Positions 9,335 through 18,680 of a stretch of DNA of 64,000 nucleotides are shown in pieces. The notes beneath the pieces were generated by a model. That model saw only the letters and a list, made by a program, of their open reading frames with translations. It was not told the origin of the DNA and made no database searches. This DNA is from Alkalimonas collagenimarina. Its GTDB lineage: Bacteria > Pseudomonadota > Gammaproteobacteria > Enterobacterales > Alteromonadaceae. The DNA lies in contig NZ_JAUZVZ010000004.1 of assembly GCF_030717845.1 (NCBI RefSeq), positions 124,001 through 188,000 on the forward strand. Direction: 5' to 3'. The translations under genes were made by a program, and so were the position numbers. The stretch's first letter is position 1, and each line of letters starts with the position of its first letter.

Positions 9335-11118
9335 CCCGCACTATCAGCGGCCAGCAGCTGCAGCTCGGCTAGCTCTTTGTACAAAGGGCAGCTTTGCATC
9401 AGCTCGCTATGGCTGCCCGATGCAATCAGCTTACCTTGCTCCAACACCAAAATACGATCGACATGCAGCACCGTGGATAAGCGATGGGCAATAATCAGGG
9501 TGGTTTTATCCTGCATCAAATGATGCAGCGCTTCTTTCACGGCGTGTTCGCTGACGGCATCCAGTGCACTGGTCGCTTCGTCCAACAGTAGTACGGGTCG
9601 ATCCGCTAAAATTGCCCGGGCAATGGCAATGCGTTGTTTTTGCCCGCCGGATAACCGTACACCACGCTCACCGAGTTGGGTTTGATAACCATCGGTAAAA
9701 TCAGCAATAAAATCATCTGCATTCGCGGCCTGACAGGCATCAATAACCTCCTGTTCAGTGGCATCTGGCCGGCCATAGCGCACATTTTCCAACACGGTGT
9801 CGGCAAAGATCACCGCATCTTGCGGTACCAGAGCAAACTGAGCACGCAGCTCTGCCGGATCCAATGCGCTGATATCGATGCCATCCAGCTCAATCCGTCC
9901 TTGCGCCACCGAATAAAAGCGCTGCAATAACTGAAATAAGGTACTTTTACCAGCACCACTCGGCCCAACCAAGGCCACCCGCTCACCCGGTTTTATGGCA
10001 AAGCTGACATCATGCAGTACAGCTTGCTCAGCTGTTTGTGGGTAATGAAAATGGATTTGATGCAGTTCGATGCTACCTTTTACGGGTAGATTTAATGAAA
10101 CTGGATGCTGTGGTGCTTCAATCTCTACTGGCATTTCAGATAACTCAATCAAACGCTCGGTAGCACCGGCAGCACGCTGAATTTCGCCAATCACCTCACT
10201 AATGGTTGCGACAGAGCCTGCTACCATCACCGCGTAAAATAAAAAGGCAGTGAGCTCACCTGCGGTAATGCGGCCTTGCAACACATCTTGTGCACCCACC
10301 CAGCCCACCAGGGTGATGGCACTGATACTTAATAGCATCACCATGCCAATCAACAAAGCCCGATAAAAAATACGTTGTTTGGCTGCCGCCATCACCTGTT
10401 CTATTTTATCAGCAAAGTGCTGTTGGTCGGTGGCTTCATGACCATAAGATTGCACGGTATGGATTTCATGCAGACTTTCATCAACATGGGCTCCAATGGC
10501 TGCCAACCGGTCTTGACTAGCACGTGATAATTGCCTTACTTTTTTACCTAGCACAAAAATTGGCACCAACACCAGCGGCACAGCCAACATCACCAGCGCA
10601 GTCAATTTTACACTGGTAAAAGCCATCATCATTAATCCCCCCAGTGCCGTGACCCCTGAACGTAATGCCATCGATAAACTAGAGCCCACCACACTTTGCA
10701 ATAAGGTGGTATCGGCGGTAAAACGAGAAATTACTTCGCCCGTTCGGCTTTCACTGTAAAACGATGGCGACAGCTTTAACATATGCTGAAAAACCCGGTT
10801 GCGTATATCGGCACTCACCCGTTCACCGAGCCAGGTCATTAAATAGAACCGCAAAAACACCGCACTGGCACTGATGGCGGTGATCGCCAGGATCCACAAC
10901 GTGATTTCATTCAGCCGGGCCGAATCGCCACTGACAAAACCTTCATCAACCAGAAGCCTTGCTCCCTGGCCAAGAGCGAGCCAGGCCAGCGAACCAATCA
11001 ATAAGAACACCACCGCTAGCACGACTCGCGAACGGTAAGGCAACAAGAAAGAAGCTATCCAGGGTAAAACTGCAGGTTGATTAGTAGTCGTCATCTGCTC
11101 ATGTTGGGGTTTCGACAC
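9331..11118 (-). CDS. MsbA-like ABC exporter (fused permease and ATPase)
   Basis: A half-transporter with six membrane helices in the first about 320 residues and a C-terminal ABC ATPase. Walker A is GPSGAGKST, the signature is LSGGQKQRIAIARAIL, Walker B is VLLLDEATSALD and the H-loop is IIAHRLSTV, so all ATPase parts are intact. It should work as a homodimer exporting a lipid, peptide or drug; the substrate cannot be told. I prefer the GTG at 11118 (595 aa), which follows AGGAAAG at normal spacing, over an ATG at 11094 or the more distant frame start at 11157. It stands alone, convergent with the DUF6435 gene and divergent from the yebC-family gene. Confidence 0.87.
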   Translation of the reverse strand: MSKPQHEQMTTTNQPAVLPWIASFLLPYRSRVVLAVVFLLIGSLAWLALGQGARLLVDEGFVSGDSARLNEITLWILAITAISASAVFLRFYLMTWLGERVSADIRNRVFQHMLKLSPSFYSESRTGEVISRFTADTTLLQSVVGSSLSMALRSGVTALGGLMMMAFTSVKLTALVMLAVPLVLVPIFVLGKKVRQLSRASQDRLAAIGAHVDESLHEIHTVQSYGHEATDQQHFADKIEQVMAAAKQRIFYRALLIGMVMLLSISAITLVGWVGAQDVLQGRITAGELTAFLFYAVMVAGSVATISEVIGEIQRAAGATERLIELSEMPVEIEAPQHPVSLNLPVKGSIELHQIHFHYPQTAEQAVLHDVSFAIKPGERVALVGPSGAGKSTLFQLLQRFYSVAQGRIELDGIDISALDPAELRAQFALVPQDAVIFADTVLENVRYGRPDATEQEVIDACQAANADDFIADFTDGYQTQLGERGVRLSGGQKQRIAIARAILADRPVLLLDEATSALDAVSEHAVKEALHHLMQDKTTLIIAHRLSTVLHVDRILVLEQGKLIASGSHSELMQSCPLYKELAELQLLAADSAG

Positions 11119-11230
11119 GTACACTTTCCTTTTTTTATAGCCGGTCAGCAAAAACACCGACCTGCACTTGCATTCAACCTACAGCCTTGGCTAGACTAAG
11201 CCACTTTTTGCCTTTCACTTGGGGATTAAT

Positions 11231-11932
11231 ATGGGCGCGCAATGGAAAAACAAACACAAACAGGATGCGGCCGCGTCTAAAGGTCGTATTTTCACTAAAT
11301 TGGCGAAAGAAATTATGGTGGCCGCACGCAATGGCGCCGACCCCGACATGAACTCTAAACTCCGCTCAGCCATTGATGCGGCAAAAAAAGCTTCGATGCC
11401 AAAGGATACGCTGGAACGCGCCATTAAAAAAGGGGCTGGTTTATTGGATGGCCCGGTCAATTACGAATCTGTTACCTACGAAGGCTTCGCGCCGCATCAG
11501 GTACCGGTGATTGTCGAGTGCTTAACCGACAACAAAAACCGCAGTGCCCAAAGTATCCGCATGCTGTTCCGTAAAGGCCAATTGGCAACGTCCGGTGCCG
11601 TATCCTGGGATTTTAAACACCTGGGGCAAATTGAAGCCACACCAAGCAGTGACGATGCCGATGCGGAGCTAGCCGCGATTGAAGCAGGTGCGCAGGATTT
11701 TGAAGCCGGTGACGACAACGACATGGTGTTTTTAACCGATGCGACCGATTTGGATATAGTATCCAAGGCCCTGCCTGAGTTTGGCTTTGAAGTGCATTCA
11801 GCAAAGCTGGTGTATCGCGCCAACAACCCGGTCAGTTTAAGTGGCGATGAATTAGCAGAGGTTGAAGCTTTTTTAGATGCCATCGATGCCGATGATGATG
11901 TGCAAAATGTGTATGTAGGTCTGGCGGGTTAA
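11231..11932 (+). CDS. YebC/PmpR (TACO1) family protein
   Basis: A 233-residue cytoplasmic protein of the YebC/PmpR family, with the typical N-terminal [24 protein letters not shown], the central [20 protein letters not shown] region and an acidic C-terminus. The family was long annotated as transcriptional regulators; more recent work links YebC/TACO1 proteins to ribosomes and relief of stalling at proline stretches. The N-terminus resembles the YeeN-like second paralogue more than canonical YebC (MAGHSKW...). ATG 11231 follows GGGGA at six bases; an upstream TTG at 11219 is less likely. It is followed by a strong terminator hairpin. Confidence 0.88.
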   Translation: MGAQWKNKHKQDAAASKGRIFTKLAKEIMVAARNGADPDMNSKLRSAIDAAKKASMPKDTLERAIKKGAGLLDGPVNYESVTYEGFAPHQVPVIVECLTDNKNRSAQSIRMLFRKGQLATSGAVSWDFKHLGQIEATPSSDDADAELAAIEAGAQDFEAGDDNDMVFLTDATDLDIVSKALPEFGFEVHSAKLVYRANNPVSLSGDELAEVEAFLDAIDADDDVQNVYVGLAG

Positions 11933-11951
11933 GAAGTTTCCCATCATTAGA

Positions 11952-11988
11952 CAAAAAACGGGGCGCAATCATGCGCCCCTACGTTTTA
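11952..11988. terminator. Bidirectional Rho-independent terminator between yebC-family gene and sucrose receptor
   Basis: A perfect 8-bp stem GGGGCGCA / TGCGCCCC with loop ATCA spans 11960-11979. It is flanked by ACAAAAAAC on the left and TACGTTTTATT on the right, so it can stop transcripts from both convergent genes. The same core (GGGCGCAAT-ATGCGC) returns at 19624-19641, which suggests a repeated extragenic palindrome used as a terminator. Confidence 0.8.
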
Positions 11989-12000
11989 TTCAATGACCAT

Positions 12001-14406
12001 TCAGAACTGATAGCGCAGCCCTAATGAAGCGGTGCGGCCATTGATGGTTCTGGCCGTGATAATGCCATTGGCTGGCACACTGCCCTGCTCGGCTTCCGTA
12101 ATACCTATCGTATCAAACAGATTATTCACATTCAGCGACAGCGTCAGGTTGGTGGCCAGGTCATAACTGGCGAAGGCATTGACCTGGGTATAGCCACTGA
12201 ATTTCAGATCGTTGTTATCCTGAGCATAGGAACCCGTGGTACCAATGATGCTAACGCCCAACTGTGCGTTATCAAAGGTGTACCGGCCAATCAGGCTGTA
12301 TATAAAGTCGGCCTGACGGCGTGGTGTATTGCCTACAACGTCTGGGTTTAATGCATCACGACTGATTTCAGCGTCGGTCCAGGTCACGGAACCACGCAGG
12401 TCAAAATCACCGAGGCGGTAGCTGCTTTCTAACTCGATGCCCTTGGCTTTATACACCCGGTCAAAGAATAACTGAGTGGTCGCTTCAAAGTTTTGCTCTT
12501 CAGTTTCAGCAAAGAACAGGGTAGCAAACAGGTTCAGGTTGCCATGGCGGCTTTTGCTACCAAACTCGTATTGCTTGACTTCATCAATGGCATCTTCTCT
12601 GGCCACGCTGCCATCGACATTGACCTTGCCAAACAATAAGCGATCAGCATTGGCACGCCCGCCTTTACTGATACGGCCAAATAAGGCCCAATCGTTATCT
12701 AACTGGTAGTTGGCACCGACAGAATAAGAGTTATAGCCCCAGCTGTAATTGACCAGACTTGGATTAGCCAGATCAATAGCCGATACACTTTGCTCGACCT
12801 GACTGATAATGCCATCGCCATTCATATCACGGCTGCTTTGTATCGCGCCTGCATAGCTACCTCTGGCTTTACCGATATCGCGACGCACACTGGCATCCAG
12901 TGATAAATCTCCCAAGGCCCAACTGGCCGTGGCATAAGGCGCTTTGATGCTGTAATCAGTATCGTAGTTTCGCTGGCAGCAGTTATCAAAGAATGGAACC
13001 CCATAGGCCAACAAGCCCTGTTCCGAAAAAGCAGTACCATCGGCGGCATACACATCCAATAACTCGGCATTGTCGCCTTTGAGTGCCATCAGGTAAGAGT
13101 TCCACAACCATGACATCCGAATGCTTTGGTCCGCCAGGTAGTAGCCAAAGGTAACATCCACCTCACCAAAACGTCGTGATAACTTTAGATCATTGACGAT
13201 GGAGCCAAAATCATTCAGTTCGACATCAAAGGTATGAATACGCATGGCATTTTCGGCCGTATAACGCTCACCAACCGTCGGCCCTACCGCGTAACGAATC
13301 GTTGCATCATCACCAGCAATGCTGTTGGCAATGCTTTGAGCTGAGCCCACTTCGGCAGGAAATAACGTAATAAAGTTGCCACTGACCGAGTTGATCCGAA
13401 AGCGATTCTCCAGCGTCCAGTTATCATCGAGATCAAACAAGGCTTCAACACCAAAGCTGTTGACCTCCGGGTTCATGCCATCACGCACATCACCACGCGA
13501 GATTTGATTATCACCATTCAACCGAACGGTCTGGGTTAAATAAACCGATTGCAGGGTATCTTTTTGCGCATCAAAGCCCGGTACGGAGCTGCCATCAGCA
13601 AACATCGGCATCGGCATAAAGCTCGCTACCCGATCGTTTAAATGCTTGGCATAAAGACGCACATAGCCGGTATCAAACTCTTTGGTCAGGTTGGCTTTCA
13701 GCTGATAGCCTTTCTCACCTTGATACCCCGGGTCGCGCACCCCTTCGCCCTGACGGACAAAACCACCGATATGAAAGCGCATATCGTTGTTGATATCGCC
13801 GCCATATTCAAAGTCGGTACGGAAACTGTCGTAATTTAGGCCGGTAGTAAAAGCAACACTGCCGCCTTCTTCCAGCCCGGTTTTACTGACAAAGTTGATA
13901 ATGCCACCCGGTGAATTGCTGGCAGCAGTGCTGGCCGAACCACCGCGGATCACATCCAACCGTGAAATGGTGGAGTCGGCCCGCAGAAAAATATCGGCAT
14001 TACCAAAGGCAATATCGCCAAACTGCATCACCGGCAAGCCATCTTCTTGCAAGGTTAAAAACTTGGCGCCGCCAGCAGCTACTGGTAAACCGCGTACCGC
14101 GATGTTGGCATTGCCATCACCACCGGTTGATTCGCTTCGCACCCCCGGTAGCATACGGAATATTTCGGCCGTACTACGAGGTGCCGACACCGCTATATCT
14201 TCTGAGGTCAGGGTACTGACCGATACGCTGGATTGCATCACCGTTTGATTTCTCGCCACAGCACCAGTGACTACAATGCGTTCAAACCCCAGGCCGGAGG
14301 TTTCAGTTGGTTCGTTCTCGTCGTCTTGTGCCAGTACGGCCTGACTGCTTAATGCCAGACTAACCGCCAGCGCCAAATACGAAGGATTGATTGTAAATTG
14401 TCTCAT
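12001..14406 (-). CDS. TonB-dependent outer-membrane receptor (sucrose locus)
   Basis: An 801-residue outer-membrane receptor with a signal peptide cleaved near VLAQD, the TonB box ERIVVTG around residue 43, a plug (about 60-180, with DVIRGG and PGGIINFVSKTG) and a barrel ending in LGLRYQF. Its promoter region carries a palindrome shared with the sucrose phosphorylase and fructokinase promoters. Outer-membrane uptake of sucrose or a related fructoside is therefore the best guess. Acquisition of sucrose through a TonB receptor is known from Xanthomonas (SuxA) and Alteromonadales. The ATG at 14406 follows GGGAGA. The cargo is inferred from operator sharing and neighbourhood. Confidence 0.88.
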   Translation of the reverse strand: MRQFTINPSYLALAVSLALSSQAVLAQDDENEPTETSGLGFERIVVTGAVARNQTVMQSSVSVSTLTSEDIAVSAPRSTAEIFRMLPGVRSESTGGDGNANIAVRGLPVAAGGAKFLTLQEDGLPVMQFGDIAFGNADIFLRADSTISRLDVIRGGSASTAASNSPGGIINFVSKTGLEEGGSVAFTTGLNYDSFRTDFEYGGDINNDMRFHIGGFVRQGEGVRDPGYQGEKGYQLKANLTKEFDTGYVRLYAKHLNDRVASFMPMPMFADGSSVPGFDAQKDTLQSVYLTQTVRLNGDNQISRGDVRDGMNPEVNSFGVEALFDLDDNWTLENRFRINSVSGNFITLFPAEVGSAQSIANSIAGDDATIRYAVGPTVGERYTAENAMRIHTFDVELNDFGSIVNDLKLSRRFGEVDVTFGYYLADQSIRMSWLWNSYLMALKGDNAELLDVYAADGTAFSEQGLLAYGVPFFDNCCQRNYDTDYSIKAPYATASWALGDLSLDASVRRDIGKARGSYAGAIQSSRDMNGDGIISQVEQSVSAIDLANPSLVNYSWGYNSYSVGANYQLDNDWALFGRISKGGRANADRLLFGKVNVDGSVAREDAIDEVKQYEFGSKSRHGNLNLFATLFFAETEEQNFEATTQLFFDRVYKAKGIELESSYRLGDFDLRGSVTWTDAEISRDALNPDVVGNTPRRQADFIYSLIGRYTFDNAQLGVSIIGTTGSYAQDNNDLKFSGYTQVNAFASYDLATNLTLSLNVNNLFDTIGITEAEQGSVPANGIITARTINGRTASLGLRYQF

Positions 14407-14440
14407 CGCCTGTCTCCCGTGTTGTTGTACACTTTTTTAT

Positions 14441-14466
14441 TGTATAAAAGACTTAATCGTTTAAGT
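14441..14466 (-). promoter_or_regulatory. LacI-family operator and -10 element of the sucrose receptor
   Basis: The palindrome ACTTAATCGTTTAAGT (14451-14466) has 6-bp arms around TCGT and a central CG, as LacI-family sites do. On the minus strand TATACA (14446-14441) directly follows it as a plausible -10, about 35 bp before the receptor start. The site matches two others in the locus (15979-15996 and 18594-18611). Binding by the adjacent LacI-type repressor is inferred. Confidence 0.7.
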
Positions 14467-14544
14467 TGGTTAAGCTAAAAAATAGCCGGGTTAAATTCTG
14501 AATACTGCAGAATAAATGCTGAAATAATGTCATCACAGACACCA

Positions 14545-15792
14545 TCATGACATCTGCTCCAGCCGTTGCCTGGCAGGTTGTGCCAGCCAGTTGTACACCA
14601 TCAGAGCCGCTAATAACGCAGCAAACAATGTCGCCAGATAAAAACCTGCCACGACATCGTTGGCAAAGTCGCCCAGTAACGCCATCAGTGCTGGAGCGAC
14701 CGCTGCCGCCAGTGCCGTAAAAGCCAGAATTAAGCCAGCCACAGCACCGTGTTGTTGCCGGGGAAAGCAGCTAATGCCTTTGGAATTGAGCGTGGGATAG
14801 ATCATCGACATAAAGAGGCCAGATAGCGGCATCAACCACACTGCGACCTCACGACCACCCAACATACTCAGTGCAAAGCAAAAGAAGATCAGCACGGTGA
14901 ACACCGCCATCACACTGCTCCAGCAAAAACGATGCAAAATGGCGCTGGCCAGAAAACGGCCCAACGCTCGCAGAATGAAGAAAATAGTAATGGAATGCAG
15001 CGCCAGTAAACCCCAGCGACCATCGTAATCGGCCAGCAAGGTCGGTAACCAGACAAAAATAGCGACTTCACAGCTAACGTACAAAGCTATCGCTAGCGAA
15101 AAGCCCATAGCGTACCGATCTTTCAGCAATTTCATCGACTCGCGTAAACTCACTTGCTCGGCCGATGCCTGATACGGTGGATAAGGCATACGAGCAGCAA
15201 TAATGACCAGCACAGTACAAAGCAAGCCTGCTAGTAAATACAGTTGCTTCCAATGAATAGAAGCAGCGATCATCAGTGTGACCAAAGCCGGGCCTGCAAT
15301 GGCGCCAAGGGCAAAGAACCCTTCCACTTTGTTCATGGTGCGGGTATGGCTGAGGTTGTCGTTGCTAATATCTCCTATCAGCGCCAGTGCTGCAGTTTTA
15401 AATATACCGATGGCCAGGCCACACAGGCCCATCAACAGGATAAAAAATAAGGCGCTATCGCCAGCTATAAAGGCGTAACAGGAAGCGGAGTACAGACAAA
15501 GGCCGGCAATGATCAGTTTTTTACGGCCCAACTTGTCGGCCAAACGGCCGAGCAACAAACCAGCCAGACCAATGGCCACCATAGGCACGTAGTGAAAGGC
15601 GCTGGCCTGAAACATCGACAGTTGATACTCCTTCATCACTTCAGGAATAATCACTCCGACGGCATCGGTGGTCATGGCAAACACGAAAAACATCAGGTAG
15701 GTCATCCAACGTACTTGCCGCTGAATGGTATGGCTGCTCACACCGACAGCCACAGATCCGCTGACCGGATCGTTGGTATTTGAATTCAACAT
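14545..15792 (-). CDS. MFS sugar permease (probable sucrose importer)
   Basis: A 415-residue inner-membrane protein with about 12 hydrophobic helices and the MFS loop 2-3 motif GRLADKLGRKK. It lies between the receptor and the sucrose phosphorylase, on the receptor's strand. It most likely brings intact sucrose from periplasm to cytoplasm for phosphorolysis. No phosphotransferase or ABC importer is nearby, which fits proton symport. The ATG follows GGGGA. It may share the divergent promoter region and operator with sucrose phosphorylase, although that operator is about 190 bp from its start. Family is clear; substrate is from context. Confidence 0.82.
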   Translation of the reverse strand: MLNSNTNDPVSGSVAVGVSSHTIQRQVRWMTYLMFFVFAMTTDAVGVIIPEVMKEYQLSMFQASAFHYVPMVAIGLAGLLLGRLADKLGRKKLIIAGLCLYSASCYAFIAGDSALFFILLMGLCGLAIGIFKTAALALIGDISNDNLSHTRTMNKVEGFFALGAIAGPALVTLMIAASIHWKQLYLLAGLLCTVLVIIAARMPYPPYQASAEQVSLRESMKLLKDRYAMGFSLAIALYVSCEVAIFVWLPTLLADYDGRWGLLALHSITIFFILRALGRFLASAILHRFCWSSVMAVFTVLIFFCFALSMLGGREVAVWLMPLSGLFMSMIYPTLNSKGISCFPRQQHGAVAGLILAFTALAAAVAPALMALLGDFANDVVAGFYLATLFAALLAALMVYNWLAQPARQRLEQMS

Positions 15793-15806
15793 ATTGTCCC
15801 CTGTCT

Positions 15807-15870
15807 ATACCCTTCGTCTTTCAAAATGCATCCAGCGTTCACTGCACGCATTTCGAAATGCATTGGGTAT
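15807..15870. repeat. 64-bp imperfect inverted repeat with ATACCC ends
   Basis: The ends are ATACCC and GGGTAT, and about 19 of the outer 25 positions pair between the arms, including TTTC-AAATGC on both sides. The right arm itself contains the perfect palindrome GCATTTCGAAATGC (15848-15861). It resembles the small extragenic repeats ending in GGGTATA seen in several gammaproteobacteria. It lies just upstream of the MFS gene. I saw no second copy in this window, so its repeat nature is inferred. Confidence 0.5.
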
Positions 15871-15947
15871 GTCTTATTATTATCCGGCTCAATGTCAGTA
15901 AATCAGAGATTAGGTTCTGCCACTGCATTTTTATTGTTGTCCGGCTA

Positions 15948-15996
15948 TTGACAAACTTACGCATTCACATAAAGCTATATCTTAATCGTTTAAGAT
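15948..15996 (+). promoter_or_regulatory. Sucrose phosphorylase promoter with LacI-family operator
   Basis: TTGACA at 15948-15953 is a consensus -35. The matching -10 region is weak and runs into the palindrome ATCTTAATCGTTTAAGAT (15979-15996; 7-bp arms, centre TCGT). The operator lies 28 bp before the sucrose phosphorylase ATG at 16024, so a bound repressor would block polymerase. It shares the core CTTAA-N4-TTAAG with the receptor and fructokinase sites. Confidence 0.72.
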
Positions 15997-16023
15997 GCAA
16001 ATTATTTTTTCAGGAAATCGGTT

Positions 16024-17514
16024 ATGACCCATGCAAACCCAAGCAACCAGATCCAGCTTATTACCTACATCGACCGCTTAAGTGGCGGAACAATCAAGGA
16101 TTTACAGCAACTGCTGCAACAAGAGCTAAATGGTTTATTTGATGGGGTGCACCTGCTGCCGTTTTATCCACCCATTGATGGTGAAGACGCTGGCTTTGAC
16201 CCAACCGACCATACGGCAGTTGATAGCAGGCTTGGTAACTGGCACGACATCGGAGCACTCGCCGGGCAGCAGACGGTTATGGCGGATATGATTGTCAATC
16301 ATATGTCGGCGCAATCGGCTCAGTTTCAGGATGTTCTTACACAAGGCGAAGCCTCACCTTACTGGCCACTCTTCCTGACCCGCGATAAAGTCTTTGGTAC
16401 CGAGCCTTCAACCGAGCACATTCAGGCTATTTACAGGCCACGACCGACTTCGTGCTTTACTGACCTGCCACTGGCTGATGGCCGAATCATTCCCTTTTGG
16501 ACTACCTTTACCGCCAATCAGATTGATATCGATGTGCACTCAGAGCCGGGACAGGCCTATCTGGATGCTATTTTGGCCCGCTTTACCGAGCATGGTGTCA
16601 AATACATCCGACTGGATGCCGCTGGCTACGCCATCAAAAAAGCAGGCACAAGTTGCTTTATGCTGCCAGAAACCTTTGAATTTATTACCGGGTTAAGCGA
16701 GAAAGCCAAAGCACTCGGTATGCAGTCTTTGGTGGAAATTCATGGCTATCATCAAACCCAAATCGACATCGCCAAACGCTGCGATCTGGTGTACGACTTT
16801 GCCTTGCCGCCGTTGGTGTTGCATACCCTGTTCAAACGCGATGCCAAAGCACTGAAGCACTGGCTGGATATAGCGCCACGCAACTGTATTACTGTGCTTG
16901 ATACCCACGATGGTATTGGCATTGTCGATGCTGCTGATCATCAAGGCCAGCCGGGGTTACTGACCGATCCTGAGCTTGACGCACTGGTCGAACAGATCCA
17001 TCGCAACAGTGATGGCAGCTCCAAGCTCGCCACCGGCAGTGCAGCCAATAACGTCGACTTATATCAGGTCAATTGCAGCTTTTATGATGCGCTGGCGCAG
17101 CACGATGAGCACTATCTGGTGGCACGTGCTATTCAGCTGTTTTGCCCCGGCATCTGTCAGATTTATTATGGCGGTCTGCTGGCCGCTGAAAATGATGTTG
17201 ATTTATTGCAGCGCACTCAGGTGGGCCGTGACATCAATCGCCCCTACTTCACACCTGGAAAAGTTCGACAGGCCATGCAAAAACCGGTGGTCAAAGCGCT
17301 GTGCAAATTGATTAAACTGCGCCGCAGTTTGCACGCCTTTGATGGTGAATTTAGTCAAACATTGACCGATAGCGGCTATCAGCTGAACTGGCAGCACCAG
17401 AACCATACGGCTAGCTTGCGGATTGAGTTGAGTGATTTAACCGCCACGCTAATTTGGCAACACAGCGGCCAACCGCAGCAGCAATTAGCGCTGAGTAGTT
17501 TGCTGGCCGGTTAA
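16024..17514 (+). CDS. Sucrose phosphorylase (GH13 subfamily 18)
   Basis: A 496-residue cytoplasmic enzyme that splits sucrose with phosphate into glucose 1-phosphate and fructose. It is collinear with the Bifidobacterium enzyme: IRLDAAGY carries the nucleophile D198, LVEIH the acid/base E238 and LDTHDGIG the transition-state Asp D296. YRPRP and GRDINRPYF, typical of this subfamily, are also present. Sucrose-6'-phosphate specificity cannot be fully excluded, but the absence of a PTS and the presence of an MFS permease favour free sucrose. The start has AGGAAA upstream. Fructose is then handled by the fructokinase at 18681. Expression is probably controlled by the operator at 15979-15996. Confidence 0.92.
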   Translation: MTHANPSNQIQLITYIDRLSGGTIKDLQQLLQQELNGLFDGVHLLPFYPPIDGEDAGFDPTDHTAVDSRLGNWHDIGALAGQQTVMADMIVNHMSAQSAQFQDVLTQGEASPYWPLFLTRDKVFGTEPSTEHIQAIYRPRPTSCFTDLPLADGRIIPFWTTFTANQIDIDVHSEPGQAYLDAILARFTEHGVKYIRLDAAGYAIKKAGTSCFMLPETFEFITGLSEKAKALGMQSLVEIHGYHQTQIDIAKRCDLVYDFALPPLVLHTLFKRDAKALKHWLDIAPRNCITVLDTHDGIGIVDAADHQGQPGLLTDPELDALVEQIHRNSDGSSKLATGSAANNVDLYQVNCSFYDALAQHDEHYLVARAIQLFCPGICQIYYGGLLAAENDVDLLQRTQVGRDINRPYFTPGKVRQAMQKPVVKALCKLIKLRRSLHAFDGEFSQTLTDSGYQLNWQHQNHTASLRIELSDLTATLIWQHSGQPQQQLALSSLLAG

Positions 17515-17530
17515 ACCCGGCCACTGTGAC

Positions 17531-17563
17531 AGAAAGTAGCTAAGTCGAGCTTAGCTGCTTTCT
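17531..17563. terminator. Bidirectional terminator between sucrose phosphorylase and lacI-type gene
   Basis: A 14-bp stem, AGAAAGTAGCTAAG pairing with CTTAGCTGCTTTCT (one G-T wobble), encloses the loop TCGAG. The A- and T-rich outer part makes it symmetrical for both convergent genes. Its right arm overlaps the last codons of the repressor gene. Confidence 0.65.
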
Positions 17564-18573
17564 CCTAACCTAAGCTCATAGGGCAGCAGCTGGCAGCTAT
17601 CAACACCGCTTTGAAAAGCACGGGCTGCTGCTTCGCCTTTTCTATCGCTGAATTGCCAGACCGACGTTAGCGTTGGGTGATAGCGCAGCGTCTCTTCAAT
17701 ACCATCGAACCCCACCACCCGCAGTTGTTCAGGAATACGTATCCCAAGTTGCAACGCCACCCGCATAGCACTCAGTGCAATCAAGTCACTCATGCACAAC
17801 AGCACGCTCGGCTGCGGCACTTGGTTTAAGACTGCCTTGGCGGCTTTTGCCGCGTACTCCTGATTACTTTCCGGAGTGTGCCAGAGGTAGTCGGTACCTA
17901 ATGTTAAGCCAAGCGCCTCCATCGCGCGCTGATAGCCATCAAGCCGACGGTGTGACACGGAACTTTGATTATCCCACATCGGCGCCGAGCCGACCGGCTG
18001 GCTGTCAGGCGCATCAATCAAACGCAGCCCCAGTACAGCGACAATATCATCTGGCTTTAACACCGCCATGGCGCTGTCATAAGCCGCCTGTTCATTGTCG
18101 ATATTGACCGATGGCCGGCCAGGTAAATCAAAATCAACCGTCAACACTCGCTTTTTGCAATGCCTGAGTTGCTCAATCAACGCCAGATTGCGTGGTGCGC
18201 CATAACAAATAAAACCATCAACAAAATCAGTGATGGTATCAAGATTGGTTGAATTACCAGAAAACAGCAGCAGGTGCTTTTGCTGACGCTCCAGCTCACG
18301 TGCTACCCCTTGCAGAAACTGGCTGGCGACCGGATCGCTAACCATGTACTCCAGTGAGTCGGACAAAATCACTGCCACAATGCCGGAACTGCCTTTACGC
18401 AACGATTGAGCCGCTTTATTAGGCCCATCGTAACCGAGCGTCGCACAGGCAGTCAGAATTTTCTCACGCAGTGCTACCGACAACTGGTCCGGCCGGTTAA
18501 AAGCATTCGAGATAGTGGCGGTCGATACGCCAAGCGCCTTGGCGACACTTTTCAGGGTTGGTTTACTCATCAT
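17551..18573 (-). CDS. LacI-family transcriptional repressor of the sucrose locus
   Basis: A 340-residue regulator with an N-terminal LacI helix-turn-helix (TLKSVAKALGVSTATISNAFNRP) and a periplasmic-binding-protein-like effector domain (IVAVILSD through RVVGFDGIEE). It lies between sucrose phosphorylase and fructokinase. The perfect palindrome 18594-18611 sits about 20 bp before its own start, so it likely controls itself and the divergent fructokinase, and by shared sites also the receptor and phosphorylase. The effector is probably sucrose or a hexose derivative, which cannot be read from sequence. The start could be the second ATG at 18570. Confidence 0.88.
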   Translation of the reverse strand: MMSKPTLKSVAKALGVSTATISNAFNRPDQLSVALREKILTACATLGYDGPNKAAQSLRKGSSGIVAVILSDSLEYMVSDPVASQFLQGVARELERQQKHLLLFSGNSTNLDTITDFVDGFICYGAPRNLALIEQLRHCKKRVLTVDFDLPGRPSVNIDNEQAAYDSAMAVLKPDDIVAVLGLRLIDAPDSQPVGSAPMWDNQSSVSHRRLDGYQRAMEALGLTLGTDYLWHTPESNQEYAAKAAKAVLNQVPQPSVLLCMSDLIALSAMRVALQLGIRIPEQLRVVGFDGIEETLRYHPTLTSVWQFSDRKGEAAARAFQSGVDSCQLLPYELRLGESS

Positions 18574-18593
18574 TCCAGTCAGTTTTAGCTATC

Positions 18594-18618
18594 ATCTTAA
18601 TGCATTAAGATATATGAT
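18594..18618. promoter_or_regulatory. Perfect 18-bp LacI-family operator between repressor and fructokinase
   Basis: ATCTTAATGCATTAAGAT (18594-18611) is fully self-complementary, with GC at the centre. TATGAT at 18613-18618 can serve as -10 for the fructokinase gene. The arms match the sites at 15979-15996 and 14451-14466. Its position just upstream of the repressor gene suggests autoregulation. Confidence 0.72.
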
Positions 18619-18680
18619 TTGGAGGAAATTACCCACACAATCCAGGCTTTTAAGCCCTTACGTTTTTGCAGGAGCCCGCT

